Source: Chitinophaga pinensis
GTDB taxonomy: Bacteria; Bacteroidota; Bacteroidia; Chitinophagales; Chitinophagaceae
DNA: 33,425 bases
NCBI GenBank assembly: GCA_945865645.1
Contig: CAMBEI010000025.1
Span: 1-33,425, forward strand
Direction of reading: 5' to 3'
Of the stretch, positions 16,692 through 25,760 are shown one piece after another; positions within the stretch are counted from its first letter, which is position 1; each line of letters starts with the position of its first letter. The position numbers and the translations under genes are program-made. The notes below the pieces were generated by a model. That model did no database searches and was not told the origin of the DNA. It was given only the letters and a program-made list of their open reading frames with translations.

Positions 16692-17774
16692 TTATCTTGG
16701 ACCAAGATATTTCCACTTCTCATCAAAAGTAATACGAGGACCAACAGGTACTACACTGGACTGCACCATAAAGTATTTGATCAAAATATCTTTATTACCC
16801 TGTACGGCGTTTATACCACTTGGATCTAATTCAGCTCTCCTGGTATTGGGTGCAGAAAATAATGGAGCTCCAGATCCTGCTGCAGGACTTCCTAAGCTTG
16901 TTGCCGCACCATAAGAAGGATCACCATAATAATTGTGAACTCTAGAAACGACATTTGTAGCAGGATTAAAATTTACTACTAATCCATAACTTCCGAAACC
17001 AGAGTTGGCACTTCCATTTAGCATAGGATGACCGCAACAGCCCCAGATTGTTTGGTCAACAAGGAAACAGGTACTACCACCTGAAGTTACCAAATGTGCT
17101 TCCCATGCGCCACCATTAGCAGCAGGGAAACCCGAAATTGCAGGGTTATTCCACTGATACCATGGCTGGCCGGTTAATTCAACCATTGGGCCGGTAACAG
17201 CATAAATACCATCATATGCATTTTTAGCACCAATTTCAACTACTAATGATTTTTGTGTAGAAATTTTACCGCCAGCATTAGCAGTTAAAACGGTAAACCC
17301 AAGCCCATAAAGTGCGCTTGGGTTAAGTAATGTTGCATTGGGTATGGTGATATATACTGATTTTGATAATTCACCCGGGTTAAAGGTAAGGGTCCAGGTT
17401 CCACCCAGGCCACCTGCTTTTACCCCTCCGGAAATAGCTATACTATGAAAGGCTGTAGGGAACTGCAAATAACCAGGATTTACCGCTCTTACGGCCGCCG
17501 TATCATCTCTTAAAGTAACAATCATAGTCTTGTCTAATTCAGCAGCGTTTGGTACATCTCTGCGAACTTCCAATCCAAGCATGGTAAATGTCGTAGAAAC
17601 AAAGTCAATTGGCTTTTTTGTTAAAGAAGCAGGAGTGCCACCATCTAGTATTTTTACCAAGGTTTGTCCAGCATCTCCCATTGGAGTAGACACACTAGGT
17701 TTGTCACAAGCTGTAAATGCCAAAGAAACAAATGCAATAATTGCAAGGCTCTTTGTTAGGTTTAAATATTTCAT
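16692..17774 (-). CDS. DUF1735-type lipoprotein of a SusC/SusD operon
   Basis: A 360-aa protein with a lipoprotein signal (KSLAIIAFVSLAFTAC, lipid Cys23), so it is predicted to be anchored in the outer membrane. The N-terminal part (about 35-185) resembles the DUF1735/BT_3987-type Ig-like domain often encoded beside SusD. The C-terminal half ends in FDEKWKYLGPR, a tail common in these accessory surface proteins. It contains an unusual adjacent cysteine pair in WGCCGHPM. It is the third gene of the operon and is separated from susD by 79 bp holding a strong hairpin. It probably helps bind the imported ligand on the surface; the ligand is unknown. Confidence 0.75.
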   Translation of the reverse strand: MKYLNLTKSLAIIAFVSLAFTACDKPSVSTPMGDAGQTLVKILDGGTPASLTKKPIDFVSTTFTMLGLEVRRDVPNAAELDKTMIVTLRDDTAAVRAVNPGYLQFPTAFHSIAISGGVKAGGLGGTWTLTFNPGELSKSVYITIPNATLLNPSALYGLGFTVLTANAGGKISTQKSLVVEIGAKNAYDGIYAVTGPMVELTGQPWYQWNNPAISGFPAANGGAWEAHLVTSGGSTCFLVDQTIWGCCGHPMLNGSANSGFGSYGLVVNFNPATNVVSRVHNYYGDPSYGAATSLGSPAAGSGAPLFSAPNTRRAELDPSGINAVQGNKDILIKYFMVQSSVVPVGPRITFDEKWKYLGPR

Positions 17775-17811
17775 GTTTTGTTAATTTATATTTTTTACGA
17801 AATTTATTAAA

Positions 17812-17843
17812 TAATCTATTCTGGTTTTAACCAGAATAGATTA
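17812..17843 (-). terminator. Intercistronic hairpin between susD and the third operon gene
   Basis: A perfect inverted repeat (17812-17826 with 17829-17843) that forms a 13-14 bp stem with a tight loop. The sequence after it on the minus strand (ATTTAATAAATTT) is U-rich but broken, so it may be a leaky terminator or an mRNA-stabilising element that lowers the third gene's expression relative to SusC/SusD. Confidence 0.6.
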
Positions 17844-17853
17844 AAATTTCTTA

Positions 17854-19383
17854 TTAATTATTCCACCAAATTTTAGAGTCTTGTTTATCTCCACCTGTTA
17901 ATCTTGCTGCAGCTGCTATTACATTAGCATTGTTAAGACTATAATCTGCAGTAGCATAAACATAGCGTTGTACAAATGCGCCAGTACTAAATCTACTTGA
18001 TTTAAGATTTGGAACACCTGTTCTTCTTTGTTCAGCCCAACCTTGATTACCATCAGGGAAGTTTGCAATCCAGCGTTGTAATGCAATACGAGCTAATTTT
18101 GTTGTTGTAGCTGCATCTTGAATATTGTTACTTGCCACATTAAAATTATCATATGGTGCTGCACCTGCTCCAATACTTCCTGGCACACCTGCACCAGCGG
18201 TATAAGAAGCAGCCCCGCTTAAGTAAGCAGCTGGTAAAGCTACACCCCATTGTGAATATGACTCTGTAATAGCAGCATTATAATCAGCTTCGGCACTAAC
18301 AGAACCACCTGCTATCCATCCTCTTTCTTTAGCTTCTGCTTTTGCTAATAAAACTTGTGCAGCAGAAACAATAACTATAGATGAATTTTCTAAACGCTTA
18401 CTTACAGCCAAAACTCTTGATTGACCACTACCTACACTATTACCATATGCAATAGCTAGATTTCTAGGTAAGCCATAAGGGAACATAACGCTATTTGTAC
18501 CAAATACAGTTGAACGAGTATCACCCAATCCACTTAATACATCTCCTAGTGTTTTAGAAGAAGCATAATCATCACGAGTTTCATACACACTAAACCAAGG
18601 ACATTTATATGATCCGCCTGGATAAACGAGTGTAGCATTTTCAGAATTGGTAGAGATATGACCAGCATTAGCTGCATTATCAAATTCCACAGCGGCTTTA
18701 CCACCAGCTGCAGGATATCTTTTTGTTAAACGCATAGCCATTAGCATACGTAAGCTATTACCAAATTTTTTCCAATTTGCTATGTTACCACCGTATAAAA
18801 GATCGCCTTTTATAGGAGCGCCATTATCAAAACTAGCAACTGCTTGTTTACATTCTTTTATTATTCCAAAATAAACATCTTCCTGCATGTCATACTTTGG
18901 AGTTAAGTTAGATGCGCCCAACAGTGCTTGACTGTAGGGAATATCTCCCCACCTGTCGGTAGTTTGCCAGAAAATAAATGACTTTAAAATTCTAGCAATA
19001 GCTATCTGATTAGCATTAGATCCGTTAACAGCCGCAATGCCTGAAGTTGCTGGATCAGAGTTATAAGCAATAATTGTTTGTAAATCTTGTAGTGAACCTG
19101 AATACGCGCCACTCATATCAAATTGAGGTAATGAATATAAAGAGGTTTCTGTATACTGATTTTCAGAAACATATTGAGCATAACAACCTGTTCCTAAATT
19201 AGCAGCATAACCACCTAATCCTGAAATTACGTTTGTTAATAAAGCAGCAGTAACAGGACTAGTAATCCCATTAGGATTTGCATTGGTATCGCCGAACTGG
19301 TCAATTTTTGCACATCCTGTACCCAATATCATCATGGTGATGAGGGTAAAAGTTGCGATTTTTTTAATTGTTATATTTTTCAT
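17854..19383 (-). CDS. SusD/RagB family nutrient-binding outer-membrane lipoprotein
   Basis: A 509-aa surface lipoprotein with signal MKNITIKKIATFTLITMMIL followed by GTGC (lipid Cys24). After the cysteine, FGDTNANPNGI matches the start of SusD-like proteins of the second subgroup. The body has the TPR-like helices of the fold (for example QIAIARILKSFIFWQTTDRWGDIPY) and ends in RIALQRWIANFPDGNQGWAEQRRTGVP, a conserved SusD-type C-terminal motif. It forms a lid on the partner SusC, encoded 27 bp upstream. No glycoside hydrolase, peptidase or regulator is adjacent, so the nutrient cannot be named. Confidence 0.94.
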   Translation of the reverse strand: MKNITIKKIATFTLITMMILGTGCAKIDQFGDTNANPNGITSPVTAALLTNVISGLGGYAANLGTGCYAQYVSENQYTETSLYSLPQFDMSGAYSGSLQDLQTIIAYNSDPATSGIAAVNGSNANQIAIARILKSFIFWQTTDRWGDIPYSQALLGASNLTPKYDMQEDVYFGIIKECKQAVASFDNGAPIKGDLLYGGNIANWKKFGNSLRMLMAMRLTKRYPAAGGKAAVEFDNAANAGHISTNSENATLVYPGGSYKCPWFSVYETRDDYASSKTLGDVLSGLGDTRSTVFGTNSVMFPYGLPRNLAIAYGNSVGSGQSRVLAVSKRLENSSIVIVSAAQVLLAKAEAKERGWIAGGSVSAEADYNAAITESYSQWGVALPAAYLSGAASYTAGAGVPGSIGAGAAPYDNFNVASNNIQDAATTTKLARIALQRWIANFPDGNQGWAEQRRTGVPNLKSSRFSTGAFVQRYVYATADYSLNNANVIAAAARLTGGDKQDSKIWWNN

Positions 19384-19410
19384 TTTTATATAATTTTTTA
19401 GGTAATTAAT

Positions 19411-22400
19411 TTAGAAACCAAGTTTTAAGTTAACCCCAACTGATCTAGTTCCGGGCAGCTGACCATCTTCTCCATAAACACTACTAATCTCTGAAGGATC
19501 AAATCCTTTAGTTTTAGCATAAATTAACCATGGATTACGAGATACGACTGAGAAAACTGCAGTTTTTACATATTTGCCAATGCCTAATTGTTGAACTGGA
19601 ATTTTGTAACCAATACTTAACTCTCTTAATTTTACAAAGGTTAAATCATATACACTATTTTCTGAAATACCGCTACCTCTAAACTGATGGTAATAAGTTT
19701 GGCCATCAACATAATAATCAACTGCTTTACCAATAGCGTCTACACCAAATACGTGAACACCTCCACCATCAGCAACTGGATCACGCAAGGGAACACCACG
19801 ATCATTTAATTCAGCAGTACGGGAAGTTAAACCAGAGAAAGTACCCCAGTAGTCAGATAATGAGAAGAATTTACCACCATAAGAGTAGTCAATATTTACA
19901 TTAATTGTAAAATGCTTGAATAAATTAAATGTATTTTGAAAACCTCCAGTATAATCTGGTAATACACTTCCAAATTTAGCATCAGCTTCACGAATAAATA
20001 ATCCGGCTGAAGTTAACTGAGGAGTTCCCCCAATTTTTTTAATGCCTCCGCCAAACATTTGGCCATAACGTTGTCCTATTTCATTTACTGTATAAGCGGC
20101 ACCTGATGTTGAAAAAGCACCAGAGGAGACATTCAATCTTTTAATATCACCAAAAATTGAAACTATCTCATTTTTAGATAGTAGTCCCCAAGTTGTGGAT
20201 AAAGTCCAATCGAAGTTTTTAGATTGAACTGGCTTAACAAATGCAGTTACATCCCAACCTTTTTTAACAAGTTCACCTGCATTTTTAGATATAGTTGTAA
20301 ATCCTGTTTGACCAGGTACAGTTACGTTAACAGGGAAATCTTTGTTTGTTCTATCCCAGTAAGTAACAGTAAAACCAACTTTATTTTTAAATAAACGTAT
20401 TTCTATACCAAGTTCTTTTTCTACGTTGGTAGCACCTTGTAAAGCAGGATCAACCAAGTTATTAGGTACAGAAGTAAATATATTACCATTCCATTGTGTA
20501 GAACCAATACCATAAGTTGAATTTAGTTGATAAACCCCTAAGGTGTTTAACAATTGACCAATTGAACCTTTGATTTTACCATAGCTAATAAATGGCAGGG
20601 CCTTTTTAGTAAAATCGCTAAACACAAAAGACATACCAGCACTTTTAGAATCAATAAAATGACCTGTTGGTTCAGTTGAGGTATAATCTCTACGATAAGA
20701 CCCTTCAACAAATAAATAGTTGCGGAACCCAATATCACCCGATATAAATAACCCACGACGAATAAATTGTGACCTACTGTTACCGTAACTAATTGGATCT
20801 TTAGAGTTAGATAATGCATATAAACCTGGTGCACTTAAACCGCCCATTGTATTAGCATTTACACCTCTAGATTTGGTTTTTAGTATATCGAAACCAGCAT
20901 TTGCGTTAAATTGAAAATCTTTATACTTTTTGTTGTATGTAATTCTACCTTCATAATTTTGACGATCACTGAAGGTATTATTTACGCCATATCCAGCTTT
21001 TGCATTCCCTTGAAAAGGATTAAAAGACATTTGATTAGCACTTTTTTCTAATTCGCTCTTATAAGTAGTTTCCGAGTTAGTAGTCAATTGTTGCTTACGA
21101 TAAGTGGCTTTAACTGTAAAATCGTTGTTAATTTTATAGTTTAAAGATACATCACCAAAAAGTCTATCTCTTCTAACACTGTTATCTATATAGTCGAAAT
21201 ATTGGTAAAAATTGTACCAATAATTACCGCCATAAGATTTAGCCGGATTTGAAGGATCGTAAGCATCTGGATTATTTTTATTCCAGCTTGCAAAAACACC
21301 TTCAGGGCTAGTTAGGCTTCTTAATTCTTTCATAATACCCATATCTAAATCTCTATGAAACCATGAACCGAATGAACCGGTTGTTTGGTTAGAGTATCCA
21401 TCATCACTTTCGGTATTAGCATTTTGTGCTATGTAATTAAAATTAACACCCAATGTTAAGCGAGAGCTTAGTTGAGCAGTAATATTTGCATTAAGTGTAT
21501 GTTTTTTAAGATATTCAGTTGGTGCCAGACCTTTAATATCAAGGTTAGTATAAGAAACGCGCATATTTAAATTATCTGTAGCTTTTGAAAAGCTTACGTT
21601 GTTAGTTTTAGTAATACCTGTTTCCCAAAATTCACGAATATTATTTGGTTGAGCTGTTAATTTTGTTGTTTTAAACGCATACTCACTACCAGGATACCAT
21701 GCATACCATGGAATATGTTCCTGACCTGCGATACGTGGGCCCCAGCTAGCATCATCCGAATAATCATGATAGTATTTACCATCTAAAGCTTTCCAGCCTT
21801 CTGGTTGCCCTGCTTTATAAGTATACTTAATAAAATCACCTGCAGCACCACCAGCATAAGAATTTTGATAATCTGGAGTAATATAAACATTATCGAACGT
21901 TATGCCAGAATTGATTTCAATTCCAATACCAGATGCACCTTTTTTTGCTTTTTTTAAGGTTATTACTATAGCACCGTTTGATCCATCAGGACCAAATAAA
22001 GCTGCAGCAGCCGGGCCTTGTAATACCGAAATATCTTCTACATCATCAGGATTAATATCAGCGCTACTTGGCATGATTGTACCGTCCACTACGTATAGTG
22101 CACCACCACCTACGCCAAATCCATTTTCACCACGCAAACGTACCACCGTTTCAGCTCCTAACTTAGCAACTGCCTGGCTACGAACCTGTACGCCAGCTAC
22201 TTTACCGGCTAAAGCGTTATTTACATTTGATTGACGAATGGTATTAACCTGCTCTCCAGATATGTTTTGAACGCTTGAAGATGTACTTCTTGCTGTACGT
22301 TTTATACCGAAGGCAGTAGTTACAACCACCTCTTTTAAATCTGTTCCACCTTTTTCCAAAACAGTACTTAAAACACTTTGAGTACCTATAGGCACTTCCG

Positions 22401-22641
22401 TTGTTGTAAAGCTTGCTCCAGAAATAACTAATACGTTATTTGAATTAGCCCTAAGTGAATAAGCTCCATTGGCATCAGCTGAAACACCGGTATTGGTGTT
22501 TTTAATTTTTATAGTCGCAAAAGGAACTGAATTACCATCTGTATCAGTAACTTTACCGGTCACCACCCGGCTTTGCGCAAATGCCAACACCCCACAGAGC
22601 ATCAACATTGTAAACAGTGACAAAATTCTTCTCATGTGCAT
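19411..22641 (-). CDS. SusC/RagA family TonB-linked outer-membrane transporter
   Basis: A 1076-aa TonB-dependent importer. The signal peptide ends at FAQ (residue 23). A CarboxypepD_reg-like domain (about 27-100) starts RVVTGKVTDTDGNSVPFATIKI. The SusC-type linker VVVTTAFGIKRTARS (105-119) leads into the plug domain (about 120-230, with NNALAGKVAGVQVR and LRGENGFGVGGGALYVVDG). A 22-strand barrel follows, ending in GVNLKLGF with terminal Phe for BAM recognition. Start is either codon 1 or codon 3 (both ATG). It is the first gene of a three-gene operon and imports a ligand captured with SusD. No sigma/anti-sigma pair lies next to it and no N-terminal secretin domain is seen. Confidence 0.96.
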   Translation of the reverse strand: MHMRRILSLFTMLMLCGVLAFAQSRVVTGKVTDTDGNSVPFATIKIKNTNTGVSADANGAYSLRANSNNVLVISGASFTTTEVPIGTQSVLSTVLEKGGTDLKEVVVTTAFGIKRTARSTSSSVQNISGEQVNTIRQSNVNNALAGKVAGVQVRSQAVAKLGAETVVRLRGENGFGVGGGALYVVDGTIMPSSADINPDDVEDISVLQGPAAAALFGPDGSNGAIVITLKKAKKGASGIGIEINSGITFDNVYITPDYQNSYAGGAAGDFIKYTYKAGQPEGWKALDGKYYHDYSDDASWGPRIAGQEHIPWYAWYPGSEYAFKTTKLTAQPNNIREFWETGITKTNNVSFSKATDNLNMRVSYTNLDIKGLAPTEYLKKHTLNANITAQLSSRLTLGVNFNYIAQNANTESDDGYSNQTTGSFGSWFHRDLDMGIMKELRSLTSPEGVFASWNKNNPDAYDPSNPAKSYGGNYWYNFYQYFDYIDNSVRRDRLFGDVSLNYKINNDFTVKATYRKQQLTTNSETTYKSELEKSANQMSFNPFQGNAKAGYGVNNTFSDRQNYEGRITYNKKYKDFQFNANAGFDILKTKSRGVNANTMGGLSAPGLYALSNSKDPISYGNSRSQFIRRGLFISGDIGFRNYLFVEGSYRRDYTSTEPTGHFIDSKSAGMSFVFSDFTKKALPFISYGKIKGSIGQLLNTLGVYQLNSTYGIGSTQWNGNIFTSVPNNLVDPALQGATNVEKELGIEIRLFKNKVGFTVTYWDRTNKDFPVNVTVPGQTGFTTISKNAGELVKKGWDVTAFVKPVQSKNFDWTLSTTWGLLSKNEIVSIFGDIKRLNVSSGAFSTSGAAYTVNEIGQRYGQMFGGGIKKIGGTPQLTSAGLFIREADAKFGSVLPDYTGGFQNTFNLFKHFTINVNIDYSYGGKFFSLSDYWGTFSGLTSRTAELNDRGVPLRDPVADGGGVHVFGVDAIGKAVDYYVDGQTYYHQFRGSGISENSVYDLTFVKLRELSIGYKIPVQQLGIGKYVKTAVFSVVSRNPWLIYAKTKGFDPSEISSVYGEDGQLPGTRSVGVNLKLGF

Positions 22642-22736
22642 TTAATTGAGTTTAATGATTTGTAAAAATAGGGGAAATTTCTTAATGTCAATAAATTGTT
22701 AAATTTATTTTTATATTACTTTCTAACATACAAAGA

Positions 22737-22744
22737 CAAAATTA
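22737..22744 (-). promoter_or_regulatory. Possible -7 box of the SusC/SusD operon
   Basis: TAATTTTG on the minus strand fits TAnnTTTG. It would give a leader of about 90 nt before susC. The region is very AT-rich, so chance matches are likely. Confidence 0.35.
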
Positions 22745-22778
22745 TATTATAAATCGCTGCTTTACCTTAATAAATATA

Positions 22779-24839
22779 TTAAAATTTATAGATAGCTTGT
22801 ACTTTTAATTCTGTTTTAACGTTTCCCTTAATCTCATCTAATCCACTTCCAATAACAGTTTTATCATTATAAATGGTTTGCGCGTATTTTACCCAAATAC
22901 TTAGTTTTTTATCCACATCATAGTTAATATTTATGTAATATATATGCCCCTTACCGTAAAAAATAGGTATAGAAAAATTATATAAAATATCATTTTCATA
23001 GGCATATAAGCGACTATTATAGCCTTCTGTTTCAAAATATTGAAGCCTTAAACTAACTGAATAGGGCTTAAGCATGGGTTTAAATAGGCAATCAAAGTAT
23101 AACAAAAATCCCTGTTCGGCAGAAATACCCTTTTTATCAAACCATGTCATTTCAGTTCTTGTTCGCAGGGTAACAGCGCTATTTACTTTATAATTAATAT
23201 GAATACGCCAATTTATTTTGGGCTGTTGTACAATGGTTGACAAAGTTAATAAATCAAAATTTGCATTGATTGCTTTAGATTTAGCACGGTACCTTGTATA
23301 AATTTCTAATTGTTTATTAGGCTTATAATTTAATTGAACTAAATAATCTGTGCCCGTTGAAGGAGCATCTACTCGGTAACGTAACCATGGAAATTTAAAA
23401 AAATCTGCATACGCTTCTATTCTACATGCGTCACTAGGTTTTATAGAAATGCCAGCATAAAAACCATTTTCGTTGTTAGGTAATGTGCTTTCTGTAAAAG
23501 CAGTTGCATAAAAAGAATTATATAATTTAGAAATATTACGATACAAAAAACTGAGATCCACATGAGAAGATGAACTTAGCATTATACCATTAATAAATGC
23601 TTTATCTAAGGTTCCTGTAAAAGCAAGTTCTCCAAAATAATGCAAGTTTTTATAGGTATAACTATAATCTATACTATAGTTACTAAACCTTTTACCAAAA
23701 AAAGTATATGCATGATACGGTATATCAGATTTTATTAAAGGAAACTTAAATTTATACTTAATACCGCTTATGGATAGATGCAGTTTTTTATTTTTATAAG
23801 AAAAATTTCCACCATAAGCAAATTGACTTTGCACCTGCTTATCAGCCAACTCACTTTTTGTACGATGATACCCCGATGTTTGTAATGCACTTACAAATTC
23901 ATCTTGGCTTTGAGTAGTATCAACAACTCTGTTAGCATCAATATTTTTATACGATCCAAAAAAAGTAAACTGCCAATTATTTTTTTCAAGCGTAACGCCA
24001 ATGCCTCTATGAAAATTAATTTCACCAGCTGAATTATAAGGCCGCAAAACATCTGCCTCCCTTTTAATATGAATAACATCTGAACTTTTTTTAAATTCCA
24101 AACTTTGCCATTGAGTTAGGCCCTGACCAATGTTTACTGTAAAATCGCCCAGGGCTAAAGATTTTATAATTCCAATTTTTTGAGAAAAAATATGTGCCGA
24201 ATAAAAATCAAATCCATGTTTTTGTTTTCCTTTAAAAAATTGTTCGCCCGCATCCTTCTCTGCCAATATTCCATACTGGAAAATATTCTTATACAAATAA
24301 GTATATCTAAAAAAAAGTTTTTGTGGTGAGCCTGAATAAAAGTTAGTAGTTGTTGACGAATCTGATACATAACCTGTAGAAAGTTCAAACACCTGAGAGG
24401 TCCTTAGCAATATAAGATGATCGCCTTTTGACAACCTACTTTTAAAGGTATTTAATACCGTAACTTGTAAACTAACGTTAATATATGGCCTTATTTTTTC
24501 AATAGTACTTTTATCCCAGCCGGGTATCGACTGAAGTTCATACACATCAATTAATTTGCCAATTAGTGTACGATATAAAATAAAATGATGAATCTGAATA
24601 GAAGTAAGCATTCGAAGTTGAGATAATTCGAAAAAATCGGCTGTATTTAAGTTTATTGGATTTTGGATATACCGTAACAGTTGTTGTAAATAAGAATCAT
24701 CTTCAATTATAATTTCTTCATTATTTTCAATACTATTTTCTAGCTGCTGTTCTGTAATAGATGTAATAGGCTCGTTTAACTGGGCATGCACATTCGCTAA
24801 AACAAAAAAAAATAATAGGTACAGTAAGGATATTTTCAT
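22779..24839 (-). CDS. ComEA-type helix-hairpin-helix domain fused to a large outer-membrane barrel
   Basis: A 686-aa protein with a signal peptide (MKISLLYLLFFFVLANVHAQ). An acidic linker leads to a double helix-hairpin-helix module at about 62-120. It begins INLNTADFFEL and continues with ELQSIPGWDKSTIEKIRPYI, which matches the ComEA/HhH_3 pattern in register. Both hairpins have lost glycines of the usual GxG turn, so DNA binding may be weak or absent. The remaining ~550 residues alternate aromatic and polar residues in many amphipathic strands (for example YSVSLRLQYFETEGYNSRLYA) and end ...ELKVQAIYKF, with a C-terminal Phe, as in BAM-assembled barrels. Its ATG overlaps the stop of the PorV-like gene by 4 nt (ATGA), implying translational coupling. 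Function is not established. Confidence 0.75.
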   Translation of the reverse strand: MKISLLYLLFFFVLANVHAQLNEPITSITEQQLENSIENNEEIIIEDDSYLQQLLRYIQNPINLNTADFFELSQLRMLTSIQIHHFILYRTLIGKLIDVYELQSIPGWDKSTIEKIRPYINVSLQVTVLNTFKSRLSKGDHLILLRTSQVFELSTGYVSDSSTTTNFYSGSPQKLFFRYTYLYKNIFQYGILAEKDAGEQFFKGKQKHGFDFYSAHIFSQKIGIIKSLALGDFTVNIGQGLTQWQSLEFKKSSDVIHIKREADVLRPYNSAGEINFHRGIGVTLEKNNWQFTFFGSYKNIDANRVVDTTQSQDEFVSALQTSGYHRTKSELADKQVQSQFAYGGNFSYKNKKLHLSISGIKYKFKFPLIKSDIPYHAYTFFGKRFSNYSIDYSYTYKNLHYFGELAFTGTLDKAFINGIMLSSSSHVDLSFLYRNISKLYNSFYATAFTESTLPNNENGFYAGISIKPSDACRIEAYADFFKFPWLRYRVDAPSTGTDYLVQLNYKPNKQLEIYTRYRAKSKAINANFDLLTLSTIVQQPKINWRIHINYKVNSAVTLRTRTEMTWFDKKGISAEQGFLLYFDCLFKPMLKPYSVSLRLQYFETEGYNSRLYAYENDILYNFSIPIFYGKGHIYYININYDVDKKLSIWVKYAQTIYNDKTVIGSGLDEIKGNVKTELKVQAIYKF

Positions 24840-25663
24840 TGCGTCTTTGTTTTAAAATAAATCATAAATAAAATGCCGGACGAAAACCCAAGTTGAGGAT
24901 GATAGTTAGTAGAAATGTCTAAACGCATATTTTTCAGGCCAACGCCTGATCCTACATAGACTGTTCCAGATTCGCTAATAAATCCCGCTTTGGCAAAAAA
25001 CTGTTTTACAAAATGATATTGAAAACCAGCAATAATATTCACTGCCTTATTTTCTTCTTTAATAATTTCGCCACAAATAAAAAAAATATCGGAAGCATCG
25101 TACCCCAAACCGAGTTTATAAACAGAAGCCAGTTTTTCTTCTTTATTTTTCCCAAGATTACCCCCAACTGGATTATATACATAAATTCCTGCATTAAAAT
25201 GTTCTGAAAAATGAAGCATAGTGCCAATTTCAAAATTTATAGCCGATGCAGACCCATATGTAAGAATATGATATCCATAATAATTAAATTGTAGCCCTAC
25301 ATCAACTTTTTTACCTAATTTAAGTGCATAGGCCAGCCCTATTTTATTTTCTGTAAAATTTTTAAAGCCTGCATAATTTAATTGCAGTCCAAAATTTCCT
25401 AAATGAGTAGGAATGGATGCAGCCAATGTATATGCACTGGTTTCAGGCAGCATAAATCTACTTTGACCATAAACACCAATACTTGTATTTATTGCTTGTG
25501 CAAGGGAAGCCTGATTGCCTGTAAACGAAAAAGGATCGTTTTGTTTTTGACTATATGCAGACAGGCTTATATAAGGCTGGAAAAGATTATAACGCACAGA
25601 TTGTGCAGTTACCAAAATCATTCCATTGCTGCAAAGCAGCAATGCAAAAATTGAAGTTTTCAT
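24836..25663 (-). CDS. PorV/PorQ-like outer-membrane beta-barrel protein
   Basis: A 275-aa protein with a signal peptide ending near TAQS. The segment DPFSFTGNQASLAQ is like the 'NPA' region at the start of PorV/PorQ and UPF0164 (FadL-like) barrels. Regular strands follow (YTLAASIPTHLGNFGLQLNYAGF, KIGLAYALKLGKKVDVGLQFNYYGY). This suggests a ~14-strand barrel. In the type IX secretion system PorV-like proteins act as shuttles or plugs, but many paralogues have other roles. The stop overlaps the start of the HhH-barrel gene, so the two probably work together. It is divergent from folD; a one-mismatch -7 box (TACCTTGG) precedes it. Confidence 0.65.
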   Translation of the reverse strand: MKTSIFALLLCSNGMILVTAQSVRYNLFQPYISLSAYSQKQNDPFSFTGNQASLAQAINTSIGVYGQSRFMLPETSAYTLAASIPTHLGNFGLQLNYAGFKNFTENKIGLAYALKLGKKVDVGLQFNYYGYHILTYGSASAINFEIGTMLHFSEHFNAGIYVYNPVGGNLGKNKEEKLASVYKLGLGYDASDIFFICGEIIKEENKAVNIIAGFQYHFVKQFFAKAGFISESGTVYVGSGVGLKNMRLDISTNYHPQLGFSSGILFMIYFKTKTQ

Positions 25664-25748
25664 GTTAGGGTCGGTTAGGGACTACCAAGGTAATAAAAAT
25701 TGTATATGAAACAAATAATTTTGCATTTTTATTCATCAAATAGTTGTT

Positions 25749-25756
25749 TACTTTTG
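25749..25756 (+). promoter_or_regulatory. -7 box of the folD promoter, at a leaderless position
   Basis: TACTTTTG matches TAnnTTTG and ends 4 nt before the folD ATG (25761). The predicted transcript start is 25760, so the mRNA would have essentially no leader. A TTTTG lies upstream at 25719-25723, with a longer than usual spacer (25 nt). Confidence 0.55.
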
Positions 25757-25760
25757 CGGT

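Noticed and set aside
20547..20834. 95-aa frame inside susC on the same strand
   Set aside because: It is an out-of-frame shadow of the barrel region; the susC frame is intact and conserved throughout.
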